A stretch of DNA of 64,000 nt from Phascolomyces articulosus (Eukaryota > Mucoromycota > Mucoromycetes > Mucorales > Lichtheimiaceae): positions 806,001 to 870,000 of the forward strand of contig JAIXMP010000018.1 of assembly GCA_025677815.1 (NCBI GenBank), read 5' to 3'. The translations under genes were made by a program, and so were the position numbers. Position 1 is the stretch's first letter. Each line of letters starts with the position of its first letter. Below are positions 40,008 to 54,095 of this stretch, piece by piece. The notes beneath the pieces were generated by a model. The model was not told the origin of the DNA. It saw only the letters and a list, made by a program, of their open reading frames with translations, and made no database searches.

Positions 40008-43000
40008 TTAGGGTAGGTGTTTCCCTATCTTACTGCGAGCACTCGAAGAAATCCACTGATTACTACATCGCGAATCTTCATAACAGGATTCAACCGATCG
40101 TATCTTAATTTCAACTAATTCTGCAACTCTATCAAGAATAGAAATATCGGAAGCAAGTTGGGATGATGAAGACGGTCGTGTGATGGATATATGGGGTAAA
40201 AAGGGGCAGTGTTCAAGATCGGAAGCAAACCAATAATTCACAGTTGTATAGTTCATCAATGTATTGACAAAGTGAGTTAATGTTCGAAACTTGTCAAAAT
40301 TGATCACCTTTATAGAATGTTGTTGTTGATGTTTTATTTCTTTGCTGGATACGGACAAAGAAGGAGGAGATTGCATGGCTGTTGCTATCATGGTTGGGTT
40401 ACCATCCATAAAAAAAGTGAGATCCTTGAGTATCAATGGAAAGAAAGGGATGACGGGCGCTTTGGCTGCGGCCAACGACTGTCGATAATAGCCCATGTTA
40501 TTGGTTACATCCAAGTATTTCTGGAGTGCATCAAAGGCACTCATGTCTCGACTCGATAAAGCATGCCAAGTGTTTTCCAGTCGTTGAATGGTGGGGCATT
40601 GAAGTCCCATGATGATAATCATGCCAGTATGGAAATTGTTCCATTCAATGCATAACTATTGGATATCAAATGTATAAACGAGTATATGGAATAGATCAAT
40701 ATTTATCATCACCAGGTTCACTAGGGCACTTTACTTTTATTGGCTATGTAATATATACCTTTGCAATATGTATCAGTTTTCTAATAATCATACGTCGCTG
40801 TTTTGGATTTTCCGGTGAACACACTTCATGAAGTACCCAATGACTCAACTAACAATAAAAAATAATAACAATGAATTTTTTTGTTCAAATACATATCCAT
40901 AATACACTTGCATATATCTCATTAAGATTAATGATAGAAGTATATAATTGAGAAAATCAACAGCTCATATACAAAGTAAAGAAAGAAAAAAAAAGGAGCA
41001 AGTAAAAAAAAAACTTTATACCCTTACCATATTGGCACGCCTTGTTAAAATTCTAGCATATCCACTTTTCTTGGGATGATTCGACATCTCATCGTTTTCT
41101 TGCTGTGAATGATCCGTACTACCGTTATTACTATTATTACTTCGCCACGTTCCGCTCATATATTCATACGAAGAGATATTTTTAAATACATTAAAATCAG
41201 CCAATGTAAGATATTGTGCAACATCTTTGGCATCCAAAGATGCCAAGGCTGAGGAGGTGGAAGATAAGGCCAATGCATTGACACTGACTTTTTTAAACGT
41301 TGCTGTTGATGTGGTTGTTGAAGGAGCAGGTACATTAGATGTTGAAGAAGAAAAAGAAGGAGAAGACGATGGTATTGTTACCCCTGAAGGGTAAAATTCC
41401 CAGGTGACATGTGTTCGTGCACCAGTGCTACCACCACTACCCGTTCCATGAGTATTACTATAATGACTATGGTTACCACCACTACCACTCATACGAGGTT
41501 CTAACGAATCAGTAGATCTCATTCTTGGCAATGACGTACCCATGTTTGTTGATGAAAACCGTTGCTCTTGTTGAGGATCCTATAGGTATATATTTAAAAT
41601 ATAAGTTTTTTATTCATCCTGACGCCTTACTTATTTAAAAAAAACGAACCTGAATTTCTAGTAAATTTTTGAGGGTGGCAATATCTTCAGCAAGATGGGT
41701 TGCATAAGCATTATTGATTAAGAAACGATGAAGTCGATGTAATAAAATCGTATCTCCCTTGAAATCTTCATATTGAAGCTTGATCCAGCGTGATATTACA
41801 CTGATCACTCTACATAAAAATCAATCAAAGGTTAAGATGTATGTTTCAAGAAATAGACCCGAATCCTCCTATCCCTTTCTGTTTCGTTATTTACCTAAGT
41901 TGGATGCTTCGCTGCGAAGATGCCTTGTATTCGTGACAAACGTTCCCTTGAAAAGTCTCCTTAAGAGCATCAAAAAGTTTTGTAGAACTTATAAATGCTA
42001 AATGGCTTAATAAATAGGTATCGACGTAATCCAAATCTGTTTTTTTGGGGTTCAATACACATATAAAATAGTTAGAATATACATATCCTGTTTTAACAAA
42101 AACACTTTTTACATAAGATTTTATATAACATTATTACCATGAGTAGCGCTTTCTAATAACTTTTTAAACAGTTGAGCACCTGTACCAGCAATCACCTTTT
42201 GTTTGTCACCAGAAACAAGCTGTGTGATTAAAGTGACATGACCATTTTCCCAAACGTGGTTCAATTCATCATTCGGTTTTGTGAAATCTAAACATTGTAT
42301 ATTGTATTAAACTAAAGTATGAGACAAAACCTTTCTTTTTCAATTAGTCGCTTCCTCTTTATTTACCAATACGATTTTCGATATCCAATGCTCGACAAGA
42401 CTATTCAAATTATAAAAAAAGAATGTTAGGTACAAAATAAAAAATGGTTATTATATATTGAATAAACACTCACGTTATCACCAGAAGTATGAATAGATGA
42501 TGGTGATTTGATTGAAGATTCATTGGTCATATCACCATCCGATGTACTAAATGGTATTGGATTTCTACGTTGATGAACCTGTTGTTGGGCTACTTTAACT
42601 TGACCTTTGTTGATACCTTGGATACTTGCTGCTCTACGATGAGGTGACCAGTGTCGTGAAAATACGGCCGATATATTAGATATAGTACCCACTGAACGAT
42701 GATACGTTGAAGATACAGTCTGCTGCTGTTGTTGTTGTGATGGTTGTTCTTCTGATAATGATCGACCCTCTGCAAATAACATCGCTTTACTAAGTAATGT
42801 TGATGAAGAGCGCTGGTGTTTTTTATGCATAGTTCCAGATGATATGGTAGCAAATCCATGGCTAGGCTTTATTTCAGCAATAGGAATATTCACCCTTGGT
42901 TCTTCAAAGTTAAGTGAATCAACAATTTTTTCATCATTTGAGTTTGCGGTATTACGATCATCTGCCTTTAAATCAACAATAGCATCGGCTGTTGTACTTG

Positions 43001-46000
43001 TATCCGCTTCTTCTTGTTGTAGGTGATGGTCACCAGGATTTGGAAGAGAGGGTGAAGAGGATGGAATGGATAAACAGGACCATATGTCTTCTTCCACAGA
43101 ATCAATATTATTATTGTTATTATTAATTGCATGATATTTTGCCATTTCCAAATCAATCATTCGTGATTGACTACCACTTCTAGCAGAATGTAAACTTGAA
43201 TGAGATGAAAAGGAACGCGCGGAAAAATAAGAGGATGAACGAGTTGACATGCGATCCAAATTAGTCTCTTCCTTTTGTTGATGACTACTACTATTACGAG
43301 CAATCATGGCAGCCGTTGTAGTGGTATTATCCACATCTTTATGGCAATCTTCTTCATCGATCGTTTCATCCACTAATCTCACATCTGAATTAATGGTAGT
43401 GGGTGACGATTGAAATTGCCGTGGTGTCGTTGGTGAATCAAGGATGCTAATAGGTGTGAGTGGTCCGTACGTCCCCATGGTTAACATTTCCAAATCGTCA
43501 TCATCATCGAATAAACTTGGTCTATAAATGGCTTGACTATGATAATCCACATCCAAAAACTGTTTATTTCCGTTGATATTGTTATCCTGGATAGCATCCG
43601 AGTTCAGTTCAATTTTATCAGATGAGGAAAGGGTTGTATCAATGTTACCATTCGTACTCAAACCATCCATTTTCATTTGACGAAACACAGTAGAAACTTT
43701 TGGATGAAGCTGTTGACGAACTACTGGGCTACTATCATTGTTGTTGCTGCTCATGAGACTATTTTTTAGACGGAATGTAGCAGCGTATCGTTCACGTTTT
43801 CTTTGTTCACTCGATAACCTTCGACTATTGATTCGATAAAAACTGTTGTTGTATTTGGATATCTCCGCTGCAGAATATTTTACATCATCACCACAGGACC
43901 AACGGTGGTGTTGCTACACAATTGAAGTTTCAACAATTGAGAACAACCATTATATTAGCAAAAGGGCATATTGTGCAAATAAAAAATGCGTTATAAATAT
44001 TATTGATATTTACCCCATCCGATGAATATAACTTAACAGTTTCAGTGACATGATCACTTGTGAAACTGAGTCGATTTTGACTACTGCTTGTAGCCGAACT
44101 ACAGCTACTGTCTTCATCCAATATCAAACTCGGATTTTTATTACTATTATTGTCATATTTTGAATTCATATTATTGTAATTACTGCTGTTATTGCTGTTT
44201 TTAAAAAGATGACGCCAAGTGGTGGTTGAATTTGCTGGATGGTGAGGATCCTTGCTATGTTTGATTGTTGGGATGATCGACGTCTTTTTTGTAGAAGGGG
44301 CAATTTGATGATCACGTCCATGTCGTACAATCGTTGTTGCTGATCCAAAAAGTGTTCGTAGAGCGTTTTTCGAAGTGGAAGTGGTAGAAGTGGATGTTAT
44401 ACTCCTTTGAGATATACTTTGAGTAGATATAGAGGAAGCATTTTCTTCCGGTTTAATTTTCGTTGCCCATGAAGAGGAAGAAAGTGCCTCATTCTCATCA
44501 TATATAAAGGATGGATCTGGAAATGATACTGTGGATGATTTGGATGATCGTGGTGGTGTTTCGTGATGATGATTCAGAACAATGCTTTTTGTACTATTTG
44601 ATGCTGTGGAGTTTCTAAAAGAGGAAGACAGACTACGCATAAAACGGCTGCCAGCTAATAACAGAGTGTATTTTTTAATTAGTACGTGACGATGATGGTT
44701 ATTCTCTCACTTCGTTTATTTTACCTGTTTCTGTAGATTTTCGTTTGAGTGTTCTGTGAAAAAATATATAAAAAAACATGCGTTAGTATAATAATGATCC
44801 TTCCGAGCGCGTTGTTTAAGCTACCTGTTATTGTCATGATATTGGTAGTATTGGTTACTCCTTGATAGGTCTGCACTACGTCTATAAGTTTCGTTGGAAA
44901 TGGCACCTGTTCCTAATTGTCCATTCACCACTACAAAAAAAAAGTATTATATTTTTTTTAAAACTTGGAAAAGATGATCTCAAGGAAATAAGTCATCTCA
45001 CCTTGATGTTGGCGATGAGGTGCTTCACCACCATGTTTTATGGAATGAGCAATCCATTCACTTTCTGTGGTATTACCATTGAAAGCAAGTAATGCATCAA
45101 TAAGTTGATGAGCATGAGCTATTAATGCAAGATGAACCGACTGTATATATTGAAAAAGAATAAAAAAACGCGTATGAATGTGTGGATGTGTTGAATTTAA
45201 TGATGGGTTACAAAAAAAGCTGGTGGAAAAAACCAAAGCGATGCTTATTTACCTGTGGAGTATTACATTCGTATTTTTCATCAAAACATCCAGCAGCAGC
45301 AATCTTATTATATACTACATTAGACGTTGTTTCTATGGCATCTTTGGCTCGATCTACATGGTTAAGAATTGCATTTGCTTCACGTTGAATAGTATCGGCT
45401 AACTTTGTTGACCATGAAGATAATATCGGTTTGCTCGTACTCCTACTAACCGTTGAAAAGCCTGTTGCTGTTGTGCTGGTGGGTTTTATCGTTGGTATTT
45501 TTGATTTTCGGGTAGGTATAGCACGTCCAACAGTTCGAGTTAGCATATTACTATTAATATTAATATTACTATTGCCGCTGTTGGTATTGTTATTTTTGGA
45601 CATCGTAAGCATCATCGTCATGGTGGATCGTTTATTATTATTATTATTGTTGTTGTTGTTTTTTCGTTTATTACTATTATTGATAGATATTAATGTATCA
45701 ATAATGGATGATAATAAGGATGCTGTATTGGAAAGTTCTAATATAACGTGTGATGGATTGTCGATATGTGTACTAGAGTTTAATGCACGAGGCGCAAGTG
45801 TTAAAATTGTGGTGATGGCTGATGAAAAGTTATTCACTATATCCTGTCATAATAAAGATTTAAGGAATGATGTATTTTAATAATGTTTAATAGTGGAGAG
45901 ATGAAAAAATCGAGGGATGGAGGGTTGTTGACCAAAAGATCGTCGCGTGTGGTAATGCAATTTTTTTTTTGTAGCAGATTATTTTGCTAATGAATTTTTA

Positions 46001-46211
46001 TACTCACCACGTCATTGCAATAGACAAAGAAAAGAGGTGGATCAGAATTTAATAATTGTAATTTGTCAAGAATAGCTTTCATTTGTTGTTTTTCGGATAA
46101 TCTCGTCATATTACTGCTGCTACAGTTGGGTGTTTTATTAAACGTAACAGTATTATTTTGAGTATTATCATAACTATTTCGTCGTCGCCTTGGTGATTGA
46201 TTGATTATCAT
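40008..46211 (-). CDS. Ras guanine nucleotide exchange factor (RasGEF_N + RasGEF/CDC25 domain)
   Basis: Activates a Ras-family GTPase by GDP release. Fourteen exons: 46211-46008, 45843-45253, 45140-45002, 44930-44825, 44753-44725, 44654-44014, 43913-42474, 42400-42367, 42287-42138, 42036-41895, 41809-41650, 41579-41028, 40848-40759 and 40655-40008. They join in one frame to 1641 residues. The first 1050 residues are mostly Ser/Asn-rich and disordered with a helical part near 265-310. RasGEF_N/REM fills about 1051-1212 (LDYVDTYLLSHLAFISSTKL). The catalytic domain is about 1300-1600, with DVAQYLTLADFNVFKNI, SHWVLHEVCSPENPKQR, GLQCPTIQRLENTW and PVIPFFPLILKDLTFF. A roughly 25-residue low-complexity insert separates GNPTMI from VINFDKFR. 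No SH3 domain is visible, unlike yeast Cdc25, so the exact subfamily (Cdc25, Ste6 or Bud5-like) is open. Confidence 0.92.
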
Positions 46212-48261
46212 TCTATATTATTATTATTATTTTATGGTAAATTCAAAGGAATCGTTCGAAGATGTGAGTTGTGTAAATGAATAAATAGAAAAGAAAGAGA
46301 CGGTATTTTTTAATATATAAAAAAAAGACAATAATAACAAATGATCGTATATAATTTATATATATAATATAAGAAGAAAAAGGGAAAAAAAGAAAAGGAA
46401 AGAGGAGAAGAATATTACTATTAGGAAGTCGAGAAGAAGAAGAAGAAGAAGGGCTTTTCTATAGTAATAATGTGATAGCTGTGTTTGCTGGGGTTGTTGG
46501 ATAAGTCTGGTTATATAGCGGGGTATGCTACTCTATTCATCTTGCTTCCTAAAACTGCTCCCTTTCTTGTTCTATAGGTTAATTTCCCCTTATTTTCCCA
46601 TTTTGTTTTTGTACACTGGGTTTTTTTTTCATCTTGTCCCCTTATTTACTATTTCGAAATCTGACGTGAAAACAAAACATAAACAAATTTAATAACTTAT
46701 TTTTGCCTGTAAGAAAGAAAAAATGAGACTCATTCAGGAGAATCAGACCGAGGTATATATACACGCAGCACAAGGAGGGGGGGAGGGAGGAAGGAAGGAA
46801 GGAAAGGGGACGACATCGGAGTCCTTTCTGTGTCTGCAAGTACTAATCTATATATACCAGGAGTCTTATAATTTTTTGAGTGTACATACGATGCATTATT
46901 AGACAATTTCTTATTATCCATCTTCTAAATATCTATTAGAATCAAATGCATATTGTAATGCATCAAGTCTTACTCTATAATAATAGACTATTATTATATT
47001 ATATCGATACAATGATTTTTTTCCCCTTTCACATATATAAATATGTTATCAGTATTCGGTTTTACAGATCCAGGAGAAGAAAAAGAAGTAGGATTATAAA
47101 AATACAGGCGTTCGTTATAGTAGCAACCAAGTAACTTTTTGTTGGTAAAATATTCACTTTTTATTTTTTTTTCTTTGTATACTACATGCATAATATATGT
47201 ACTTCAACTCTTTTCTTCTTCCTACTCTCTGCTTATCTATATAATAGTATGGCTGGTACTGCCCACCCTTCATTTCCTTGTACATACATCGGGTATGTGC
47301 ATTTTTGCAGTAAAATATTATTCTGTACGTAATAAGTAAAAAAAGAGTAACCCATCACACTCTTTTTATTTCACAAACTTATTAATTGCCACACCATCAG
47401 CCTGAAACGCAATAATATATATATATGATATATAGATATGATCTTACAGGGAGAAACCATTTTCTTTCGATCTCAACTGCTTGTATGTTTGTATTTGGTA
47501 AATGTACAACATGGTTCTTCTGATGAATTATACTTTTCTTTTTCCTACTAATTATATATATTTATAAACAAAGTATAGCATAGATAATGCAAGAGTAAAT
47601 TTATATACTCGCTCTGTAGCAAAAAAACAATTATCAGACAATTATTTTTCATGATTCCAGGAAGAAATAGAGTTTCACGCGAGAAGAAGAACTCTCGTCA
47701 ACTACATGTATTATATCAACAACAGTATTCACTCTGATTATACGAATAAGTTGATATACGATAACAGGATTGTTTCCTTTTCATTGGCTTTTCTCCTTTA
47801 TATCTGTTGCTCGTTGTATCGGTTGTTCTTATACGCAGATATGGAATTTTTTATATATATAGATATAATATAATTATATAGGAGTACATCATGACCACGG
47901 GTATGATACTATTATCATCATCATTATCGATCAAGTATTAAAAATAATTATTTATATATAAATATATAAATAATAAAAACAATTAGATCAAAAGGGAAAA
48001 AAGGATGTAAATAAAAAAAAGTATTGAAGTATGTTTTTGTTATATATGAATACAAGTACATATTGCAAAGAGGTTTAAATGTATAGAACTTCGAATCTTT
48101 CATCTTCTATACATCTCATCAACATCGCTTTGGATCTTAAAATAGATACTCATTTTGTACGTTGCAAATTTTTTTATTGTAGAGATATAAGTAGGGTTTA
48201 GAACAAAGCCAATGTATATATAGATCAGCTCAACTTTTTTTTCTCCAGCAGTGAAATTTTC

Positions 48262-48810
48262 CTATGTAGATAAATCAATGGTTTCAAATATACGTTGATA
48301 CCAAGTATTGTTTACAAACACACACCACGCTTTATCTTCTATCGGCAGTAACGATATGATGCTGTATACACATTCGGTTGGAAGTCTTGAAAAAAAAAAT
48401 CAACATATCTACCGTCCAACACTTTGACATCTTTCATATATGGATTTCACTTTTGAATATCCATTTCATTGGCTGTTGTTGAATAATCCCTTGTTGACTG
48501 GATACGCTGTAAGCCAGTAGTGTAGTCATCGATTGCTTTCTTTTGATGGCCGTACATAGATAGGATATTGCCTTTTAAAATATAACCAGTAGCTATTTGG
48601 GGTGCGCATTGTATCATTTCCTGTGCATCGGCACTTGCTGCTTCTGATTGGCAATGTAAAGCATTGGCATGGGCTCGAAGATCATAAAGAGCATATGGTT
48701 GAGAATGGATTAATGGCTCGTTGATAATCTCGATCTTGAATCAAGACATTGAGTTGTTGAGTATATTGTTCAAATATTGATTGATCGAAAAATGGAATGG
48801 TCGATGGTAT
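48262..48810 (-). pseudogene. Decayed TPR/F-box protein gene (Pof3/Dia2-like class)
   Basis: Conceptual reading of the minus strand gives TPR-like sequence (FDQSIFEQYTQQLNVLI, then LYDLRAHANALHC, IATGYILKGNILSMYGHQKK). An F-box follows (FSRLPTECVYSIISLLPIED, then KAWCVFVNNTWYQRI). The frame is broken at least three times: a one-base shift near 48710 between RAIN and HSQPYAL, an in-frame stop at about 48447-48449, and a shift in a T run near 48393. A stop at 48262-48264 ends the F-box frame, and no leucine-rich repeat region follows. TPR + F-box (+ LRR) is the layout of S. pombe Pof3 and yeast Dia2, a class expanded in Mucoromycota. In life such proteins are SCF ubiquitin-ligase receptors. This copy cannot make a full protein. 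Confidence 0.75.
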
Positions 48811-51800
48811 AGTTTCCTTGATTATGTCTGTGTGTTGATTTTAAGGAAAGCAGTTATTAGACAAGAGGTGAAATTTTTCGGCGCGTCTCCTTATCATGCT
48901 ACTTACATACAGAATCTCAGCCATATCACTGATGTAGTTACTTTACTTTTCATGCCATAAAACAGTTATTATCATTTACATCAAGTAATATTGTTTCTTT
49001 TTCAAGATCATATTCGTGTTCCAAGGATGACAACAATAGCATACCATTAAGCGGATCCGACGATGCGTTGAAAAAATGTCTATGTAACGACTCTATCAAA
49101 TTCATATGACTTGTTTTTAACTAGTTGGATGTGTGTATATGTTGTTTATTTTTGTTTCTATAGAAATAAAACATTCTTTTTTCCGCATGGTTAAAAGTTC
49201 ATCACTATGGGCGATCACAGCACGAAGGAGGTAGGTTTGTATATTCGCATATACTCTTTCTTTGCCGAATCATAAACAACAATACCATTATAGAATCTTT
49301 ACTCGGTTATAATAAAGTTTAGTCTATTATTTACGCAGTTTATTTTTACTATGGTTCGGTTTATTAAATCACTTTGCCCATGATCAAGGGGCATGTTGAA
49401 TCCGGCATTGCAAAGTACTATTTCTTTTTATTGATATGGCCCGTGCATTCGGAACCATCTCGAATGGAATGTCATGGCATTAAAACAGGATTTTTTCAAT
49501 TATTAATGGAAACAATTAAGACATTTAAATTTATAATGAAATAAATAGTGTCATGTCTTGTTATTATTAAATAGAAAAGAAACAAGGCTAAATGTTTCTT
49601 CCTATATTATAATAACAAAAAAAACTTAATATCACAATATGGTATAAAGCTTTTTCGTTTGATTTTTTTTATCATTTTCATTATTTATTGTATGGTATGG
49701 GAGAAATCCCCCTCAAAAAATTAGCGCAACACCAAAAGGTGACCAGAAGACATGTTATGTTGAAATAATTTTTAGTCATTGCATCAGTAAGCCTTCATTT
49801 GCAATGTCGGAAAGGTAAGTTTTTATAGGCAAAGATCGGAAAGGTAAGTGGCAAAGGAGGAAAAAAATGGCCTTTATATACTTTTTCCATTTTAATTTTA
49901 AGACCCGATGAGTTTTTTTGTAGCTATTTTGTGGCGCAGCATATGTCTGTATGCTTATATACGCATATAAGTTATACGGTAAAGAAGTAATAAAAAAAAA
50001 GAAAGTGAATGAAGTAAATGTCAAAAAAGAAGTATTGTCGTTATCATGGGATTTTTGCATATATTGGTTCCTGGCTGAGTTACCCGTAGTAAACTAAAGC
50101 TTATTGCTTCACGTACCTGGTCACAAAGATCTGCAATGCAGTACTCCGATTTATTTTTTAAGGGTTAAGATTCTGAAGTATTTTTCTGGCTCATTTCATA
50201 TGGGTAATAAAACGTAACTTACGAAGTTGTGAACTCGTTTTCGTCATGAGCACGGGCCACTTGAACATGATGTCAAATGTGTAATAAGTAGTTTAAGGTA
50301 GCTATTACGAATACAGAGTAATTCATGTAAATCACTATCCATGAGGATTATTTGCATCAATGAAATATTTATTCGAGACAGATTGGATATGGAGAAAAAA
50401 AACTGTTGGGTTGGTAGAAGGATATGTCTAGATGTAGGTAATTCAAATTTAAGTTAAAGGTTTTGGTGCAGGATAAAGCAGAGATTTTTAAGAGGATCCT
50501 AACATACAATTGAATTTGTATTCTTTTAATCAGACAAGTGAATTGGTATGACCATATAGTAATCATTACTGTAGAAAATTGAATATTCCCGAAAACTCTT
50601 GAATTTAGGAATAAAATTAAAGAAAATGTTAAGCTGACGATTTTCAACAAAAAAAAATTTAAAATCTATAATAAATGGTATCCACATATTTGTATTTCCT
50701 TGGCCAGGTTATCCTATGCTTTTGCTGGCTAGAAATAATGTTAATGAATTTTGATTATTTAAATGGAGCTTCGGATATACTGTATCCCATATTCCTGAAT
50801 CCAGGATTTGGAGTAACAAATTCAGGTATATTTTTCTACAGTGTTAAAATGGATAATACACTTTCGAAGGTTTTCACTCGACTATAGCTTGTTATATAGA
50901 ATTTGCAAAACCGAAATCGAATACCCCACGTATAACAACCAAATGTACCTACAAAAATAAATGGTCATCATATCCTACCAAAAGGATGAAAGAAAAGAAA
51001 AACTTTCTAATCTTTTCGAAACTAGACCAGTCTCATTTCTATTTCTTAGAGTCACATATGCCTGCTTCTTGGGCCAAGACAGAAATAGTCATCTCACTGC
51101 AGTTTTTGATCGAGCACCGAAAAAAAAAAGACTTTGGATGAACATAATGACGTGTTTTGCGAGGAAGTATATTTCCGTTTGAGATTTCTTCCATTCGTTA
51201 TGCACTGTGATTTCTTTCAGAAATACAGAGAAGCTGAAAAAATTACATATATTTAAATTAATATTAATCCATCATGATTATAAAATCTCTTTGTGTAATT
51301 ATTTACTTTGCTTACAGTCTAGTGAGAGCATTCTATATTACAATCTCATGGAGGTTGATGGCGACTAGAGCAATGTACAATTCTTCATTATATTCCATTG
51401 CCTATGGTAGATATATATATATATATGTATATTAATAATTTATAAACTATTGTATACTATTATATGGTATATAGTATATAGTAGTGGATGCACATACATA
51501 CTTATCTCTACTTTTCTGTGTCCATCTGTTCGCTGCTGGTCAATGGTACTCATACAGGATGCATTGCTGTTAGTGAGTTTTTTTTTTTGAACAGTATGTT
51601 TATCCATGTCGACCGAATCGATTTTGGAGATCTACCGATAAAGTATACTGTTAGAGATATCAGTTAAAGCGTAATGATGTTCAATAATGGCCACTTACAA
51701 TCGTTGATTCACTGGAATCCATGATTTAAGTTTAAATGTGTGTGATGCATTGGTAAGACCATTCAATTCGGTGGTGATTAACTGCTATTGTCTTGCTGAA

Positions 51801-52087
51801 TTTTTATCACTATCACTGCCACCTCCATAGAACTTGAATTGTGAGCTTTCGCTCTCAGAAGCAAGTTCTTATTCATGGTTTCCTCTATGGTCTCGGGGCT
51901 AGGAAACCACTGTCTCCTCATATTCAGCATCGGTATCTCTTCAAGCACTCTTGTGGATTCTCTAAAGGCAAAATAAATGTGTATCTGATTGTTAATTATA
52001 ACTTTAATTTTACTGTACGTTATATATATATATATATAAAATTGGGGATGTATGTCTCTGGTGATTGCTTCGTAGTCATTACGCATT

Positions 52088-52230
52088 CGTCACTTGTGCC
52101 TTGCTTCTGAACGAAATACTGCTTGATTGGCCCAGTAAGCCTTAGCTTGACTACTAGTGTGAACATCATATCCTCGTTCTTGAGCGTTTGCTGCCCAAAG
52201 TTTTACTTTTGTATTGCGTTTGAAATGATC
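52088..52230 (-). pseudogene. Unidentified coding-like fragment
   Basis: The minus strand reads a smooth, Ala/Gln-rich, protein-like segment including KLWAANAQERGYDV and SSQAKAYWANQAVFRSEA, then a stop at about 52108. Composition differs from the AT-driven Ile/Tyr/Lys/Asn frames around it, so it is likely a relic of a real exon, or an exon of a gene I cannot assemble. The family was not recognised. A further frame at 51778-51960 (minus) may belong to the same relic. Confidence 0.3.
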
Positions 52231-54095
52231 ATTGATTATGTATATAATAAAATAATTAATCTATATGTTAAAGAACCATTTATATGATTAAAATTGATAC
52301 TATTGTCAAAGTGAAATTGATGATCGCCAAAAAAAGCAACATTTCTATCTGAACATGTTGATATTGTAGATAAATAAAAAGCCGTCTGTGCGTATTACAG
52401 GTATGGAGCGTAAAAAAAAGACTTTTTCAACGCATCATGTTGATGTTTGTCATACCTAAACGGAAGTTTCATACTATGTTTGGAAGAAATATATCTCATG
52501 TTGGTATCAATGAAATAAGACGATATCTCAAAATTCTACGGCGAATATACAGTGATGGTCAAAGTTGTAAGAAACTTCCTCTGAAATAAAAAACTAAATC
52601 AGCTATTTTTGTTGTCCTGACATTAATAAAGTGTGTCAAAATAAATAAAAGTACTACTTTTTATCAGCAGTTATATTATTATAGAATTTGGTAATAATCA
52701 CCATATGTTGCTTTATTGTTTTGTATAAGGTTAAGATCATTAAAACAAAAACGTAAAAAACTTACTAATATGCCCCACACTTCATTTTACAGGTTATGCA
52801 GAGCCGATTTTTTTTTCATCAGGTGGGAAAAGTTTTCTATATCAGATATCGTCTTACAAAAGATCAATAGAGTTATAGTATTGTAAGATAAAGCATTCAA
52901 AGTTATATCTATTATAATATATGTATTTGATATAGGAATTGTGATGTTTGACTCTTTGATATATTAGAATTCATATTACTTCTTGTAAAAAAAAGAGGTC
53001 CCATCAAAATTAAGCTATTTAAAAGAATATGCTTTACGTAAACTTGTGAAGAGCGGGGAAAAAAGTAAGAACAAAAACAAGAACATTCCCAAGTTACCTT
53101 GTTAAGTTTAACTCAGAATCTTTCCTTTTCCCTGATAAACATACACCACACACAATAATTATTAGCCTTTTACCTCCCATTAGTTTATCTGTTTGAAGCA
53201 TAATCAATCTATAACTATCACCATCCTATCTATATCTATATTTTGTTGTTGGTGTTTTGCTCTGATGCAAGAATTAGACTATTTAAAAATCAAGACAAGA
53301 GCAATACTAATAATATCGTGATGTGGTGATGATTTCAGGGCTGAGTGTTGCATCTTTAGGTTGCTTTTGTGCTACTTAAATTATTACAGAAAGCTTGTTT
53401 AAGTTTAGTCACAGCTTAAAGTATCATAATATGGCTATTTAGTTAGTGTGTGGCTGTAATATAAAATATAAAAATTATTCCTCGATATACTTTAACCAAA
53501 GATGAACAAAATGCAGGAACAAACCTGTACACATTGTAACCCCCAAAAAACAAAAATTCAAACACAAAGAAAATGAAGAATAGTAATAATCATAAAAACG
53601 ATGAATTGACCATAATACCATTTCATTATAAACAATATCATTTTTCTATAATGCATTAAGGAATGCTATTACTGGTCTCAAAGAAAAAATTAAAAAGGTC
53701 CGCGAAAAAATAGTGCTACAAATATCCTCATTTCCCGATAATATAAACTATTCATTTTGACGATTAAGCGATATGAATATATGTTGTATCTTATTACTCT
53801 TTATATATACCCGTCAGTTTATTTAGGTCGGACGAAGAAAAAAAAAGGAAGTAAAACTAGCCTTTCTTTTCTTCTTTTCTTTCTTTTTTTTCTTCTTCTT
53901 TTAGTTTTTGATTCTTAATATCTTATTTTTTTTTCTGTTTTTCTCTAATGACAAAGAGATATTTTGCTCGTATATTAACTTAAAGAAAAGAACAATCAAA
54001 TCAGACGAGTATAAAAATCATATCTGTACATAATATATATCACAGCACAAACATAAACACACATCGCACACCTTTATTTCATACTTCATATACAT

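Larger units (their letters stand above)
46212..54095. other. Gene-poor AT-rich tract with gene relics
   Basis: Nearly 8 kb without an intact gene. It contains the TPR/F-box pseudogene at 48262-48810 and a short coding-like fragment at about 52088-52230 on the minus strand. A 51-codon open frame at 48950-49105 (minus) has a natural-looking composition but no recognised family. A (TA)n tract lies at about 51411-51425. A pyrimidine-rich stretch at about 53862-53905 marks the promoter of the downstream glycosyltransferase. Confidence 0.55.

Noticed and set aside
48950..49105. 51-codon minus-strand frame (MNLIESLHRHFFNASSD start) next to the TPR/F-box pseudogene.
   Set aside because: The TPR part already begins at about 48810 and this frame has no family signature. 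It is not safe to join them.
52550..52781. Sequence TACAGTGATGGTCAAAGTTG resembling a Tc1/mariner terminal repeat, with a weak inverted match ending near 52781.
   Set aside because: Only about 15 of 21 positions match, the right side lacks the flanking TA, and there is no transposase relic between the ends.
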